64,000 nucleotides of DNA from Streptomyces coeruleorubidus. Lineage in GTDB: Bacteria > Actinomycetota > Actinomycetes > Streptomycetales > Streptomycetaceae. The stretch spans positions 2,728,001 through 2,792,000 of the forward strand of contig NZ_CP118527.1 in assembly GCF_028885415.1 (NCBI RefSeq). Direction: 5' to 3'. Below, one piece after another: positions 55,391 through 64,000 of this stretch; within the stretch, counting starts at the first letter, position 1; every line of letters starts with the position of its first letter. The position numbers and the translations under genes are program-made. Under the pieces are notes generated by a model. It was not told the DNA's origin. It made no database searches and worked only from the letters and a program-made list of their open reading frames with translations.

Positions 55391-58300
55391 CTAGCGCTCG
55401 GCCACCCCGTAGAACAGCTCGTCCACCACACCCCGGGCCCGGCGTGCCGTCCGCCGGTACGCGTCGAGCATGTCGCCGGCATGACCGGGGCCGTAGCCCA
55501 GGTAGCGTCCCACGGCGGCGAGTTCACGGGGCTCCGTGGGGAACGTGTCGCCGGCCCGGCCGCGTACCAGCATCACCGCGTTGCGGACGCGCGTCGCGAG
55601 GACCCAGGCCTCGTCCAGGATGGCCGCGTCCTCGGCGGTGATGAGGCCGGCCGTACGGGCGGCGGCCAGGGCCTCGCGCGTCCGGGTCGTGCGCAGGCCC
55701 GGCTCGGCCGCGCCGTGCCGCAGTTGCAGCAGCTGCACCGTCCACTCCACGTCGGACAGACCGCCCGGGCCCAGCTTGGCGTGCAGCTTGGGGTCGGCGC
55801 CCCGCGGCAGCCGCTCGGACTCCATCCGGGCCTTCAGCCGCCGGATCTCGCGCACGGCCTCGTCGGCGAGCCCGTCGGCCGGGTAGCGCAGCGGATCGAT
55901 CAGCTCGATGAAGCGGCGGCCCAGGTCCTGGTCGCCGGCGACGGGTTCGGCCCGCAGCAGCGCGTGCGACTCCCAGGTCAGGGACCACCGGCGGTAGTAC
56001 GCGGCGTACGACGTGAGGGTCCGCACGAGCGGGCCCGACTTGCCCTCCGGGCGCAGGTCGGCGTCGATGAGCAGGGGCGGGTCGGCGCTGGGGATCTGGA
56101 GCAGCCGGCGCATCTCGGAGACGACCTTGCTGGCGGCCTGGGAGGCCTCCCGCTCGTCGACGCCGTCGCGCGGCTCGTGCACGAACAGCACGTCAGCGTC
56201 GGAGCCGTAGCCCAGCTCATGGCCGCCGAACCGGCCCATGCCGATGATCGCGAAGCGAGTGGGCAGGTCGTCGCCCCAGCCGTCCCGGACGACCGCGCGG
56301 AGCGTGCCGGCGAGGGTCGCGGCGGTCAGGTCCGAGACCGCTCCCCCGACCCGGTCGACCAGGGCGCCCGGGTCGGCCTCGGCGGGCTGCTCCTCGGTGC
56401 CGTAGGAGCCGACGATGTCGGCGGCGGCCGTACGGAACAGCTCGCGGCGGCGGACGCCCCGGGCCGCCGTGACCGCCTGGGCGGCGCCGTCGGCCCGGTT
56501 CACCGCGGCGAGTATCTCCTGCTCCAGATGGGCCCGGGAGCGCGGCTCCAGGCCGCCGCCGTCCCCGTCGCCGAGCAGCGCCACCGCCTCCGGGGCGCGC
56601 ATCAGCAGGTCGGGCGCGAGCCGGCCGGCCGACAGCACGCGGGCGAGGTTCTGCGCGGCGGCGCCCTCGTCCCGCAGCAGCCGCAGGTACCAGGGTGTCT
56701 TGCCGAGCGCGTCCGACACCTTGCGGAAGTTGAGCAGACCCGCGTCCGGGTCGGCCGAGTCGGCGAACCAGCCCAGCAGGACGGGCAGCAGGGTGCGCTG
56801 GATGGCGGCCTTGCGGGTGACGCCGGACGCCAGTGCCTCCAGGTGGCGCAGGGCGGAGGCCGGGTCGGCGTAACCGAGGGCGACCATCCGCTCCCGGGCC
56901 GCCTCGGCGCTCAACCGGGCCTCGCCGGTGGCGAGTTGGGCGACCGCGTCGAGCAGCGGCCGGTAGAACAGCTTCTCGTGCAGACGGCGTACGACGGTGG
57001 CATGCCGCTTCCACTCGCGCAGCAGCTCGGCGACCGGGTCGGTGCGCAGGCCGAGGGAGCGGCCGATGCGGCGCAGCTCGGCCTCGTCCTCGGGCACGAG
57101 GTGGGTGCGCCGCAGCCGGAACAGCTGGATCCGGTGCTCCATGGAGCGCAGGAAGCGGTAGGCCTCGTCGAGCTGGGCGGCGTCGGCCCGGCCGACGTAT
57201 CCGCCGGCGGCGAGGGCCTTCAGCGCGTCGAGGGTGGTGCCGCTGCGCAGCGAGGTGTCGGTCCGGCCGTGCACCAGCTGGAGCAGCTGCACGGCGAACT
57301 CGACGTCCCTGAGTCCGCCCGGGCCCAGCTTCAGCTGGCGGTCGACCTCGGCGACGGGGATGTTCTCCACGACCCGGCGGCGCATCTTCTGCACGTCGGG
57401 GACGAAGTTCTCGCGCTCGGCGGCCTTCCACACCAGCGGCTGGACGGCGGCGACGTACTCCTCGCCGAGGTCGAGGTCGCCGGCCACCGGGCGGGCCTTG
57501 AGCAGCGCCTGGAACTCCCAGGTCTTGGCCCAGCGCTGGTAGTAGGCGAGGTGGCTGGACAGGGTCCGCACGAGCGGACCGTTCCTGCCCTCGGGCCGGA
57601 GGTTGGCGTCGACGGGCCAGATCGACCCCTCGACCGTCGTCTCCGAGCAGATCCGCATCATGTGCGAGGCGAGCCGGGTCGCGGCGCGGATGGCCTTGGT
57701 CTCGTCGGCGCCCTCGACAGCCTCCCCGACGAAGATGACGTCCACGTCGGATACGTAGTTCAGCTCGTGGCCGCCGCACTTGCCCATCGCGATGACCGCG
57801 AGCCGGCACAGGGCGGCGTCCTCGGGCACGGCGGCTGAGGCGAGGCCGAGGGCGGCGCGCAGGGTGGCGGTGGCCAGGTCGGCGAGCTCGGCGGCGGACT
57901 CGGCGACACCGGTGGTGCCGCACACGTCCCGGGCGGCGATGGACAGCAGGCAGCGCCGGTAGGCGACGCGCAGGGAGACGGGGTCGGTGGCCTGTGCGAG
58001 ACCGGCCTCGAACTCCTCCACCCCGGGGTGCAGGTCGTGCGCCTCGTACATGACGAGCGCCTGCCAGTCGTCCGGGTGCCGGGTGAGGTGGTCGGCGAGG
58101 GCGGTGGAGGCGCCGAGCACACCGAGCAGGCGGTCGCGCAGCGGCTTGGACGAGATCAGGGTGTCGAGCAGCTCCCGGCGGGCGCCGGGCTCCGGCTGGG
58201 CCTCCAGCAGCCGGACCAGTCCGAGCAGCGCGAGATCGGGGTCGGCGGTCGCGCCGAGCGCGTCCAGCAGCACCGGGTCGTCGCGCAGGGGCGCGAGTTC

Positions 58301-58399
58301 GGCGCTGTCCAGGAGCCGCTCGGCGGCGGAGGCGTCGGTGAAACCGTGCCGCAGCAGCCGCGTGAAGGTACTGCTCCTGCGCCCCGGCGCCGCCGTCAT
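55391..58399 (-). CDS. glnE: Glutamine synthetase adenylyltransferase/deadenylase
   Basis: 1002 residues. Two nucleotidyltransferase domains each carry the GGHELxYxSDxDV motif: CGGHELNYVSDVDVIFV (about residue 220) and FGGHELGYGSDADVLFV (about 735), each followed by GlnD-PII uridylyltransferase-like helical domains. It adds or removes AMP at Tyr397 of GlnA, encoded at 1.9 kb. GGGAGGCCCGGG precedes the ATG at 58399, giving the usual MTAAPGRRSSTFTRLLRHGF start. In S. coelicolor glnE is also near the mal genes. Confidence 0.97.
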   Translation of the reverse strand: MTAAPGRRSSTFTRLLRHGFTDASAAERLLDSAELAPLRDDPVLLDALGATADPDLALLGLVRLLEAQPEPGARRELLDTLISSKPLRDRLLGVLGASTALADHLTRHPDDWQALVMYEAHDLHPGVEEFEAGLAQATDPVSLRVAYRRCLLSIAARDVCGTTGVAESAAELADLATATLRAALGLASAAVPEDAALCRLAVIAMGKCGGHELNYVSDVDVIFVGEAVEGADETKAIRAATRLASHMMRICSETTVEGSIWPVDANLRPEGRNGPLVRTLSSHLAYYQRWAKTWEFQALLKARPVAGDLDLGEEYVAAVQPLVWKAAERENFVPDVQKMRRRVVENIPVAEVDRQLKLGPGGLRDVEFAVQLLQLVHGRTDTSLRSGTTLDALKALAAGGYVGRADAAQLDEAYRFLRSMEHRIQLFRLRRTHLVPEDEAELRRIGRSLGLRTDPVAELLREWKRHATVVRRLHEKLFYRPLLDAVAQLATGEARLSAEAARERMVALGYADPASALRHLEALASGVTRKAAIQRTLLPVLLGWFADSADPDAGLLNFRKVSDALGKTPWYLRLLRDEGAAAQNLARVLSAGRLAPDLLMRAPEAVALLGDGDGGGLEPRSRAHLEQEILAAVNRADGAAQAVTAARGVRRRELFRTAAADIVGSYGTEEQPAEADPGALVDRVGGAVSDLTAATLAGTLRAVVRDGWGDDLPTRFAIIGMGRFGGHELGYGSDADVLFVHEPRDGVDEREASQAASKVVSEMRRLLQIPSADPPLLIDADLRPEGKSGPLVRTLTSYAAYYRRWSLTWESHALLRAEPVAGDQDLGRRFIELIDPLRYPADGLADEAVREIRRLKARMESERLPRGADPKLHAKLGPGGLSDVEWTVQLLQLRHGAAEPGLRTTRTREALAAARTAGLITAEDAAILDEAWVLATRVRNAVMLVRGRAGDTFPTEPRELAAVGRYLGYGPGHAGDMLDAYRRTARRARGVVDELFYGVAER

Positions 58400-58559
58400 C
58401 CCGGGCCTCCCTCGCACTGTTCCTCGGACTTGCATCCGACTTGCATCGGATCAAGGTCGTAAGGCTTTGAGCCTAACCGCAGAGCCCGGGAGAAGCTCCG
58501 ATGAGTTCGGTGGGCGGACGGGGTCTGCCCTTGTGAAGCCACAGGCCGGGAGGACGCTC

Positions 58560-59072
58560 ATGACCACCATGCACCCCGAAACCCGCTTGGACCGGCGCTA
58601 CAGCGACGAGACGGCCACCGCGACCGACTGGCAGGAGGCCGAGGCGCGGCTCGCGGCGGCGGAACTGTTCTGGATCACGACGGTGCGACCCGACGGCCGC
58701 CCGCACGTCACCCCGCTGCCGGCGGTCTGGTCGGACGGCGCCCTGCACTTCTGCACGGGCCCGGAAGAACGCAAGGCGAGGAACCTCGCGGAGAACCCGC
58801 ACGTCGTGCTGACCACCGGTACGAACACCTGGAACAAGGGCTACGACCTAGTGGTCGAGGGCGAGGCGACACGCGTGACCGACGACGGGCGCCTACGCGA
58901 ACTGGCCGCCGCGTGGGAGGCGAAGTACGGCAGTTTCTGGCACTTCGAGGTACGGGAGGGCTATTTCCACCACGGCGCGGGACACGCTGCCGTCTACGCG
59001 GTGGCGCCGCGCACCGTTTTCGGATTCGGTAAGGGTGAGCCGTTCAGCCAGACGAGGTGGCGGTTCGCCTGA
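58560..59072 (+). CDS. Pyridoxamine-5-phosphate-oxidase-like flavin/F420 split-barrel protein
   Basis: 170 residues. A split beta-barrel pattern is visible: LFWITTVRPDGRPHVTPLPAVWSDGALHFCTGPEERKARNLAENPHVVLTTG and VEGEATRVTDDG. It resembles actinobacterial PPOX-class proteins, many of which bind F420 or FMN. GGAGGACGCTC precedes the ATG. It lies 23 bases before the VOC gene on the same strand. Substrate unknown. Confidence 0.85.
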   Translation: MTTMHPETRLDRRYSDETATATDWQEAEARLAAAELFWITTVRPDGRPHVTPLPAVWSDGALHFCTGPEERKARNLAENPHVVLTTGTNTWNKGYDLVVEGEATRVTDDGRLRELAAAWEAKYGSFWHFEVREGYFHHGAGHAAVYAVAPRTVFGFGKGEPFSQTRWRFA

Positions 59073-59094
59073 TGCCTGACAAAGGAGTCACGCC

Positions 59095-59541
59095 ATGGAC
59101 TTCACTCTCGAAGTCATCCCGCTGCCCGTGACCGACATCGACCGTGCCCGGGACTTCTACCGGGACAAGGTCGGCTTCCACGTGGACATCGACCAGGAGG
59201 TCATGCCCGGGATGCGGATCGTCCAGCTGACCCCTCCGGGTTCCGGCTGCTCGATCGCCCTCGGCGACTCGATCTGGCAGATGACACCCGGCCCCGCTCC
59301 GGCGCCCGGCTCCTACCAGGGTCTGCAACTGTGCGTCGCCGACATCAAGGCGGCCCACGCCGAACTCGTCGAACGCGGCCTCGACGTCTCGGAGCCGGTC
59401 CAGTACGCCCCCGACGACGGCGCCACGTTCATGCACTTCCGGGACCCGGACGGCAACGGCTGGGCGATCCAGGAGTACCGCCGCCGGGCGACGGAGCCGC
59501 TGCACCAGTTGCTGGCGGACCTGAAGCGGAAGCAGGGCTGA
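59095..59541 (+). CDS. VOC (glyoxalase/bleomycin-resistance) family protein
   Basis: 148 residues with the paired beta-alpha-beta-beta-beta modules of the vicinal oxygen chelate fold: VIPLPVTDIDRARDFYRDKVGFHVDID ... LQLCVADIKAAHAELVERGLDV ... MHFRDPDGNGWAIQEY. The C-terminal Glu (IQEY) and a His are candidate metal ligands. AAAGGAGTCACGCC precedes the ATG. Probably co-transcribed with the PPOX gene. Function unknown. Confidence 0.88.
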   Translation: MDFTLEVIPLPVTDIDRARDFYRDKVGFHVDIDQEVMPGMRIVQLTPPGSGCSIALGDSIWQMTPGPAPAPGSYQGLQLCVADIKAAHAELVERGLDVSEPVQYAPDDGATFMHFRDPDGNGWAIQEYRRRATEPLHQLLADLKRKQG

Positions 59542-59569
59542 CCGCTGCGGTCGTGATGCGCGAGACCGC

Positions 59570-60752
59570 TCAGCCGCCCCGGCGGGAGTTGAGCCGCGCG
59601 GCCTGGCGGGTCAGGTGGGCGCGTTCGGCGAGGTTGGGTGCCTTCTGGGCGGCCTCGGCGTACAGGCGGGCCGCCGTCGTCAGGTCGCCGTCGCGCTCGT
59701 GGAGGTCGGCGGCCACCGCGGTGTGGCGGGGCAGTGAGGCGTCCAGCGCCGCGAGCGCCGCCAGGCCGGCGCGTGGTCCGTCGGCCTCGCCGACGGCGAC
59801 CGCGCGGTTGAGCCGGACGACCGGGCTGTCGGTCAGGCGCGCGAGCTCGTCGTACCACTCGACGATCTGCACCCAGTCGGTCTCCTCGGCCGTGGGCGCG
59901 TCGGCGTGCAGGGCGGCGATGGCGGCCTGGGCCTGGAACTCGCCCAGCCGGTCGCGGGCGAGGGCCGCCTGCAGGATCTCGACGCCCTCGGCGATCAGCT
60001 TGGTGTCCCACCGGCCGCGGTCCTGCTCGGCGAGCGGCACCAGGCCGCCGTCGGGCGCGGTCCGGGCGGCGCGCCGGGCGTGGTGGAGCAGCACGAGGGC
60101 GAGCAGCCCCGCCACCTCGGGGTGGTCGATCGCGGCCGCGAGCTGCCGGGTGAGCCGGATGGCCTCGGCGGCGAGGTCGACGTCCCCGGAGTAGCCCTCG
60201 TTGAAGACCAGGTAGAGGACGCGCAGCACGGTGGCCACGTCGCCGGGCTGGTCGAACCGTACGCCGGAGACGGTGCGCTTGGCCCGGCTGATCCTCCCCC
60301 AGTTCTCGGCTTCGCTCGAACCGGGGGGACCCCCATCGCCATGGTCGCCTCGGGCACGAGGTAGGCCTGGGCGATCTGGCGGGTGGTGAGCCCGCCGACG
60401 GCGCGCAGCGTGAGCGCGACCGCGGACGACGGTGTCAGCGACGGGTGGGCGCACAGGAAGTAGAGCTGGAGCGTGTCGTCCACCGCGGACGCGGGCCCGG
60501 GCGCCGGCTCCTCCTCGACGAGGTCCTGACGCCGGCGGCGGGCGGCGTCCGAGCGGGCGGCGTCGAGGAACTTGCGCCAGGCCACGGTGACCAGCCAGCC
60601 CTTCGCATCCCGTGGAGGGTCGGCCGGCCAGACGCGGACCGCCTCGACCAGCGCGTCCTGCACGGCGTCCTCGGCCGCCGCGAAGTCAGCTCCGCGGCGG
60701 ACGAGGACGGCGAGCACGCTCGGTGTGAGGCTGCGCAGCAAGCCTCGTTCAT
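59570..60752 (-). pseudogene. ECF sigma factor (SigJ-like, DUF6596 type) disrupted by two frame changes
   Basis: The coding content is in two frames. The first part reads LLRSLTPSVLAVLVRRGADFAAAEDAVQDALVEAVRVWP ... GGLTTRQIAQAYLVPEATMA (sigma regions 2 and 4). The second part, in another frame, continues ISRAKRTVSGVRFDQPGDVATVLRVLYLVFNEGY with the long C-terminal DUF6596-type domain. Between them sits a 46-base palindromic repeat (60294-60339), which replaces the expected QR codons. At the N-terminus the ATG frame (MNEA) is one base out of step with LLRSL. Upstream YCII is the usual partner of this sigma class. Unless read-through or an alternative start restores it, the gene is broken. Confidence 0.8.
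60294..60339. repeat. Small palindromic Streptomyces repeat, copy 2, inside the sigma gene
   Basis: Reads (plus strand) CTCCCCCAGTTCTCGGCTTC then GCTCGAACCGGGGGGACCCC CATCGC, the complement of copy 1 at 45.6 kb apart from the variable middle. It breaks the sigma reading frame between ATMA and ISRAK. Confidence 0.85.
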
Positions 60753-60760
60753 CGATGAGG

Positions 60761-61168
60761 TCACTCCGTGATGGTGGGCGACTCGCCGTGGAACGGGCGC
60801 AGCTCGAGCCACTCGTGGATCGGCTTCCCACCCGCTCCGGGGGCGGCCGACAGCTCCCCGGCCAGTTCGACGGCGCGCTCGTAGCTGTCGACGTCGATCA
60901 CCATCCAGCCGGCGATGAGGTCCTTGGTCTCGGCGAACGGGCCGTCGGTGACCGGCGGGCGCCCCTCACCGTCGTACCGGACCCAGGTTCCCTCGGGGGC
61001 GAGCGCCTGACCGTCGACGAACTCGCCGGTCTTCTCCAGCCGGGCCGCGAAGTCGTTCATGTACTTCACGTGCGCCGAGATCTCCTCCGGCGTCCACTGA
61101 TCCATGGGGACGTCGTTCACCGCGGCCGGGGCGCCGCGGTAGTGCTTCAGCAGCAGGTACTTGGCCAT
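60761..61168 (-). CDS. YCII/DGPF-domain protein
   Basis: 135 residues, a ferredoxin-like fold: MAKYLLLKHYRGAPAAVND at the start, then the family motif VTDGPFAETKDLIAGWMVIDVDSYERAVELA and a C-terminal PIHEWLELRPF. Such proteins are commonly encoded beside SigJ-like ECF sigma factors. Here it lies immediately upstream of the disrupted sigma gene and would overlap its start region. CAGAGGAGAGCC precedes the ATG. Function unknown; a sensory or enzymatic partner role is inferred. Confidence 0.9.
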   Translation of the reverse strand: MAKYLLLKHYRGAPAAVNDVPMDQWTPEEISAHVKYMNDFAARLEKTGEFVDGQALAPEGTWVRYDGEGRPPVTDGPFAETKDLIAGWMVIDVDSYERAVELAGELSAAPGAGGKPIHEWLELRPFHGESPTITE

Positions 61169-61320
61169 CGTGGCTCTCCTCTGGGCTCGTGCGACCCATT
61201 GTGGTCGCGTTCACCCCGGGGACGGAGCCGGACGCGGGTTCTCGACATCGCTGCCGGATTTCTTTCCGGTGATGTTTTCGACGTGCCCCGTGAGGTGCCG
61301 GACCGGATCGCCACCGGAGG

Positions 61321-61349
61321 CTCACGGGTGCCGGCCGGGCACCCGTGAG
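61321..61349 (-). terminator. glnA2 terminator
   Basis: Perfect 12-bp arms (CTCACGGGTGCC and complement) with a 5-base loop, 27 bases after the glnA2 stop and before the YCII gene. Confidence 0.8.
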
Positions 61350-61375
61350 GCGGACGATCCCGCCGCGGCCCGCGC

Positions 61376-62737
61376 CTACAGCACCGGCAGACTCTTCCGC
61401 AGCTCGAACGCCGTGACCTCGCTGCGGTACTCCTCCCACTCCTGGCGCTTGTTCCGCAGGAAGAAGTCGAAGACATGCTCGCCGAGCGTCTCGGCGACCA
61501 GGTCGCTGCGTTCCATCAGGGTCAGGGCCTCGCCCAGGTTCTGGGGGAGCGGCTCGATGCCCATCGCGCGGCGCTCGGCGTCGGAGAGGGCCCAGACGTC
61601 GTCCTCGGCGCCCGGCGGGAGCTCGTAGCCCTCCTCGATGCCCTTCAGGCCGGCGGCGAGGAGGACGGCGTAGGACAGGTACGGGTTCGCGCCGGAGTCC
61701 AGGGAGCGGACCTCGACCCGGGCCGAGCCCGTCTTGCCGGGCTTGTACATGGGGACGCGGACCAGCGCGGAGCGGTTGTTGTGGCCCCAGCAGATGTACG
61801 AGGGGGCCTCGCCGCCCGCGCCCGCCGTGCGCTCCGCGCCGCCCCAGATGCGCTTGTAGGAGTTGACCCACTGGTTGGTGACCGCGGAGGTCTCCGCCGC
61901 GTGCCGCAGCAGGCCGGCGATGAAGGAGCGGCCCACCTTCGAGAGCTGGTACTCCGAGCCCGACTCGTAGAAGGCGTTGCGGTCGCCCTCGAAGAGGGAC
62001 AGGTGCGTGTGCATGCCGCTGCCGGGGTGCTCGGAGAACGGCTTCGGCATGAACGTCGCCTGCACGCCCTGCTCCAGCGCCACCTGCTTCATGACCAGGC
62101 GGAACGTCATGACGTTGTCGGCCGTGGAGAGCGCGTCGGCGTAGCGCAGGTCGATCTCCTGCTGGCCCGGCGCGCCCTCGTGGTGGGAGAACTCGACGGA
62201 GATGCCCATCGACTCCAGCATGGTGATCGCCTGGCGGCGGAAGTCCATGCCGACGTTGGTCGGGGTGTGGTCGAAGTAGCCGGAGTTGTCGGCGGGCGTC
62301 GGACGGCTGCCGTCCAGCGGCCGGTCCTTCAGCAGGAAGAACTCGATCTCCGGGTGCGTGTAGAACGTGAAGCCCAGGTCGGAGGCGCGGGCCAGGGCGC
62401 GCTTGAGCACGTAGCGCGGGTCGGCGAAGGACGGCGAGCCGTCCGGCATGAGGATGTCGCAGAACATCCGGGCCGTGCCCGGGGCCTCCGCGCGCCAGGG
62501 CAGGATCTGGAAGGTCGACGGGTCCGGCTTGGCGATCATGTCGGACTCGTAGACCCGGGCGAAGCCCTCGATGGCGGAGCCGTCGAAGCCGATGCCCTCG
62601 TCGAAGGCCTGTTCAAGTTCGGCCGGGGCCACGGCGACGGACTTGAGGAAGCCCAGAACGTCCGTGAACCACAGCCGTACGAACCGGATGTCGCGCTCCT
62701 CCAAGGTCCGGAGCACGAACTCCTGCTGCTTGTCCAT
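61376..62737 (-). CDS. glnA2: Glutamine-synthetase-like gamma-glutamylpolyamine synthetase
   Basis: 453 residues. GS fold with FDGSAIEGFARVYESDM, HPEIEFFLL, SEHPGSGMHTHLSLF, NNRSALVRVPMY and LDSGANPYL. The sequence closely matches what I recall of S. coelicolor SCO2241 (GlnA2), reported to gamma-glutamylate polyamines rather than make glutamine. It lacks the adenylylated Tyr context of GlnA, so GlnE control is not expected. The start MDKQQEFV at 62737 is preferred over an ATG 15 bases upstream whose ribosome site abuts it. Confidence 0.93.
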   Translation of the reverse strand: MDKQQEFVLRTLEERDIRFVRLWFTDVLGFLKSVAVAPAELEQAFDEGIGFDGSAIEGFARVYESDMIAKPDPSTFQILPWRAEAPGTARMFCDILMPDGSPSFADPRYVLKRALARASDLGFTFYTHPEIEFFLLKDRPLDGSRPTPADNSGYFDHTPTNVGMDFRRQAITMLESMGISVEFSHHEGAPGQQEIDLRYADALSTADNVMTFRLVMKQVALEQGVQATFMPKPFSEHPGSGMHTHLSLFEGDRNAFYESGSEYQLSKVGRSFIAGLLRHAAETSAVTNQWVNSYKRIWGGAERTAGAGGEAPSYICWGHNNRSALVRVPMYKPGKTGSARVEVRSLDSGANPYLSYAVLLAAGLKGIEEGYELPPGAEDDVWALSDAERRAMGIEPLPQNLGEALTLMERSDLVAETLGEHVFDFFLRNKRQEWEEYRSEVTAFELRKSLPVL

Positions 62738-62973
62738 CTTCCGCTTCCCCATCCTTGCTGGTCAGGCCGCCTGTCTTCCGTACCACGGGAGGCGGTCGGG
62801 CACCTGAGCATCCCACCACACCAGCATTTCGTACGCGTTGCGCACCATGATCGCCCGGCCGGCCCGGGACCGAACGTCTCACGTACGGCGGGTGAACTGC
62901 TCTTCCGCCCATAGTGCCTGCTCGCACCGACATCCGTAACGGCCGGTTCGGTGCGGTACCCCGCTCTTTGAAT

Positions 62974-62990
62974 TTGCATCTCAGATGCAA
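62974..62990. promoter_or_regulatory. NsrR-type operator upstream of the flavohaemoglobin gene
   Basis: The perfect 17-base palindrome TTGCATCTCAGATGCAA lies 43 bases before the ATG. Its core GCATCTcAGAT closely resembles the S. coelicolor NsrR site of hmpA2. NsrR is a nitric-oxide-sensing [4Fe-4S] repressor. The rest of 62738-63032 shows no gene. Confidence 0.8.
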
Positions 62991-63032
62991 CTTTAAATAC
63001 CGTGCGCGGCAGTCGAGTCCTGAGGAGTCCCG

Positions 63033-64000
63033 ATGCTGTCCGAGCAGTCCGCCGTCACCGTCCGCGCCACCCTCCCCGCCGTCGGCGCGGCCCTCGGCAC
63101 GATCACCGAGCGTTTCTACGCCGGGCTGTTCGCGGCCCACCCCGAGCTGCTGAACGACCTGTTCAACCGGGGCAACCAGGCCGCCGGCACCCAGCGGCAG
63201 GCGCTCGCCGGTTCCGTCGCCGCCTTCGCGACGCACCTGCTGGACCACCCCGAGCAGCGGCCGGACGCCATGCTGCACCGCATCGCCCACAAGCACGCCT
63301 CCCTCGGCGTCACGCCCGAGCAGTACGACATCGTCCACGAGCACCTGTTCGCCGCCATCGCCGACGTGCTCGGCGACGCCGTCACCCCCGAGGTCGCCGC
63401 CGCCTGGGACGAGGTCTACTGGCTGATGGCGAACGCCCTCATCGCCGTCGAGAAGCGGCTGCGTCAGGAGCGGGGCGAGTACGCCTGGCGGGCCTGGGAG
63501 GTCGTCGAGCGCGTCGCCGAGACCGACGACGTCGCCACGTTCCGGCTGCGGCCCGCCGACGGCGGTGAGGTGCGGGACTTCCTCGCGGGCCAGTACGTCT
63601 CCGTCCGCGTCGCCCTCCCGGACGGCGCCCGGCAGATACGGCAGTACAGCCTCTCCGGGGCGCCCGGCCCGGACCTCAGGCAGATCAGCGTGAAGCGCGT
63701 GCACGGCGGCGGCACCCCCGACGGCGAGGTCTCGAACCACCTCCACGCGCGCGTGGCGGCGGGTGACGTCCTGGAGCTGTCCGAGCCCTACGGCGGCCTC
63801 GTCCTGGACGCCGGCCCCGACACCCCGCTGCTGCTGGCCTCGGCGGGCATCGGCGTGACCCCGATCGCCGCGATGCTGGCCCACCTCGCCGAGTCCGGGC
63901 ACCGCGCCCCGGTCACCGTCGTACACGGCGACCGCTCTCCCGCCACCCACGCCCTGCGCGCCGACCACGAGGCCTACGCCGCCAAACTGCCCGGCGCGGC
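63033..64000 (+). CDS. hmpA: Flavohaemoglobin (nitric oxide dioxygenase), partial
   Basis: 322 residues are visible; the frame is open at the window end, with about 75 more expected. The N-terminal globin domain (1-140) has the distal region and proximal His in MLHRIAHKHASLGVTPEQYDIVHEHL. Next comes the FAD/ferredoxin-reductase part with the RQYSLSG FAD motif and SVKRV, and then the NAD domain GVTPIAAMLAHL. It converts nitric oxide to nitrate using NAD(P)H and O2. TGAGGAGTCCCG precedes the ATG. The NsrR-like palindrome upstream implies induction by nitric oxide. Confidence 0.95.
   Translation, partial: MLSEQSAVTVRATLPAVGAALGTITERFYAGLFAAHPELLNDLFNRGNQAAGTQRQALAGSVAAFATHLLDHPEQRPDAMLHRIAHKHASLGVTPEQYDIVHEHLFAAIADVLGDAVTPEVAAAWDEVYWLMANALIAVEKRLRQERGEYAWRAWEVVERVAETDDVATFRLRPADGGEVRDFLAGQYVSVRVALPDGARQIRQYSLSGAPGPDLRQISVKRVHGGGTPDGEVSNHLHARVAAGDVLELSEPYGGLVLDAGPDTPLLLASAGIGVTPIAAMLAHLAESGHRAPVTVVHGDRSPATHALRADHEAYAAKLPGA

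Noticed and set aside
61376..62737. A second ordinary glutamine synthetase
   Set aside because: The sequence matches GlnA2, which is reported to act on polyamines, and it lacks the adenylylation-site context of GlnA.

Overview
The window is high-GC chromosomal DNA of a Streptomyces, close to S. coelicolor in gene content. The signs are third-position GC bias, GTG/TTG starts, GGAGG ribosome sites, GlnR-type nitrogen boxes, and a gene order I recognise from the S. coelicolor region around glnA, glnII, malEFG, glnE and glnA2. No tRNA, rRNA, CRISPR array or intact insertion sequence was seen.

Layout. 1-3.6 kb holds a small conserved protein, a DUF4191 membrane protein, an RDD protein, glnA (GSI) with a clear GlnR box, and an 89-aa membrane protein. 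3.6-10.3 kb is an apparent insertion into this conserved order: a leftward cluster that matches the known L-arginine to azomycin (2-nitroimidazole) route (RohP-, RohQ-, RohR- and RohS-like). It is extended by an unusual Rieske/protein-arginine-methyltransferase-like fusion, a DsbA-fold protein, an unannotated 24-codon ORF at the head, and a divergent TetR regulator. 10.3-20 kb has YceI, a rhodanese and a MarR gene around a very long palindrome, then htpX-pspAB, an alpha/beta-hydrolase/APH fusion, an AlkZ-like protein, a TetR/aldo-keto reductase pair, an ArsC-like protein and a secreted protein.

20-34 kb has glnII with a GlnR box, hypothetical and regulatory genes, a NarL-type two-component pair, a secreted DUF1996 protein, a lipoprotein, a sigma-like membrane protein, a TetR gene, a small CHMI-like isomerase, and a receiver-SpoIIE phosphatase. 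34-50.5 kb is a starch, maltodextrin and arabinoxylan region: a 1798-aa alpha-amylase/pullulanase, GH62 and GH30 enzymes, an alpha-amylase, aglA, malG, malF, malE, and the divergent LacI-type malR. Candidate MalR motifs sit upstream of pulA, amy, malE and malR.

50.6-64 kb has a PAP2 enzyme, an amidohydrolase/APC permease/TetR set, glnE (adenylylates GlnA), two small oxidoreductase/VOC genes, an ECF sigma gene broken by a small palindromic repeat, a YCII protein, glnA2 (gamma-glutamylpolyamine synthetase) and a flavohaemoglobin gene cut by the window end, with an NsrR-like palindrome.

How they work together: glnA, glnII, glnE and glnA2 make this a nitrogen-assimilation neighbourhood. The nitroimidazole cluster, whose expected precursor is arginine, sits directly downstream of glnA. 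The mal block takes starch through extracellular hydrolysis, ABC uptake and intracellular glucosidase action under MalR. The most interesting system is the nitroimidazole cluster with its Rieske-PRMT fusion, whose product may be a modified azomycin.
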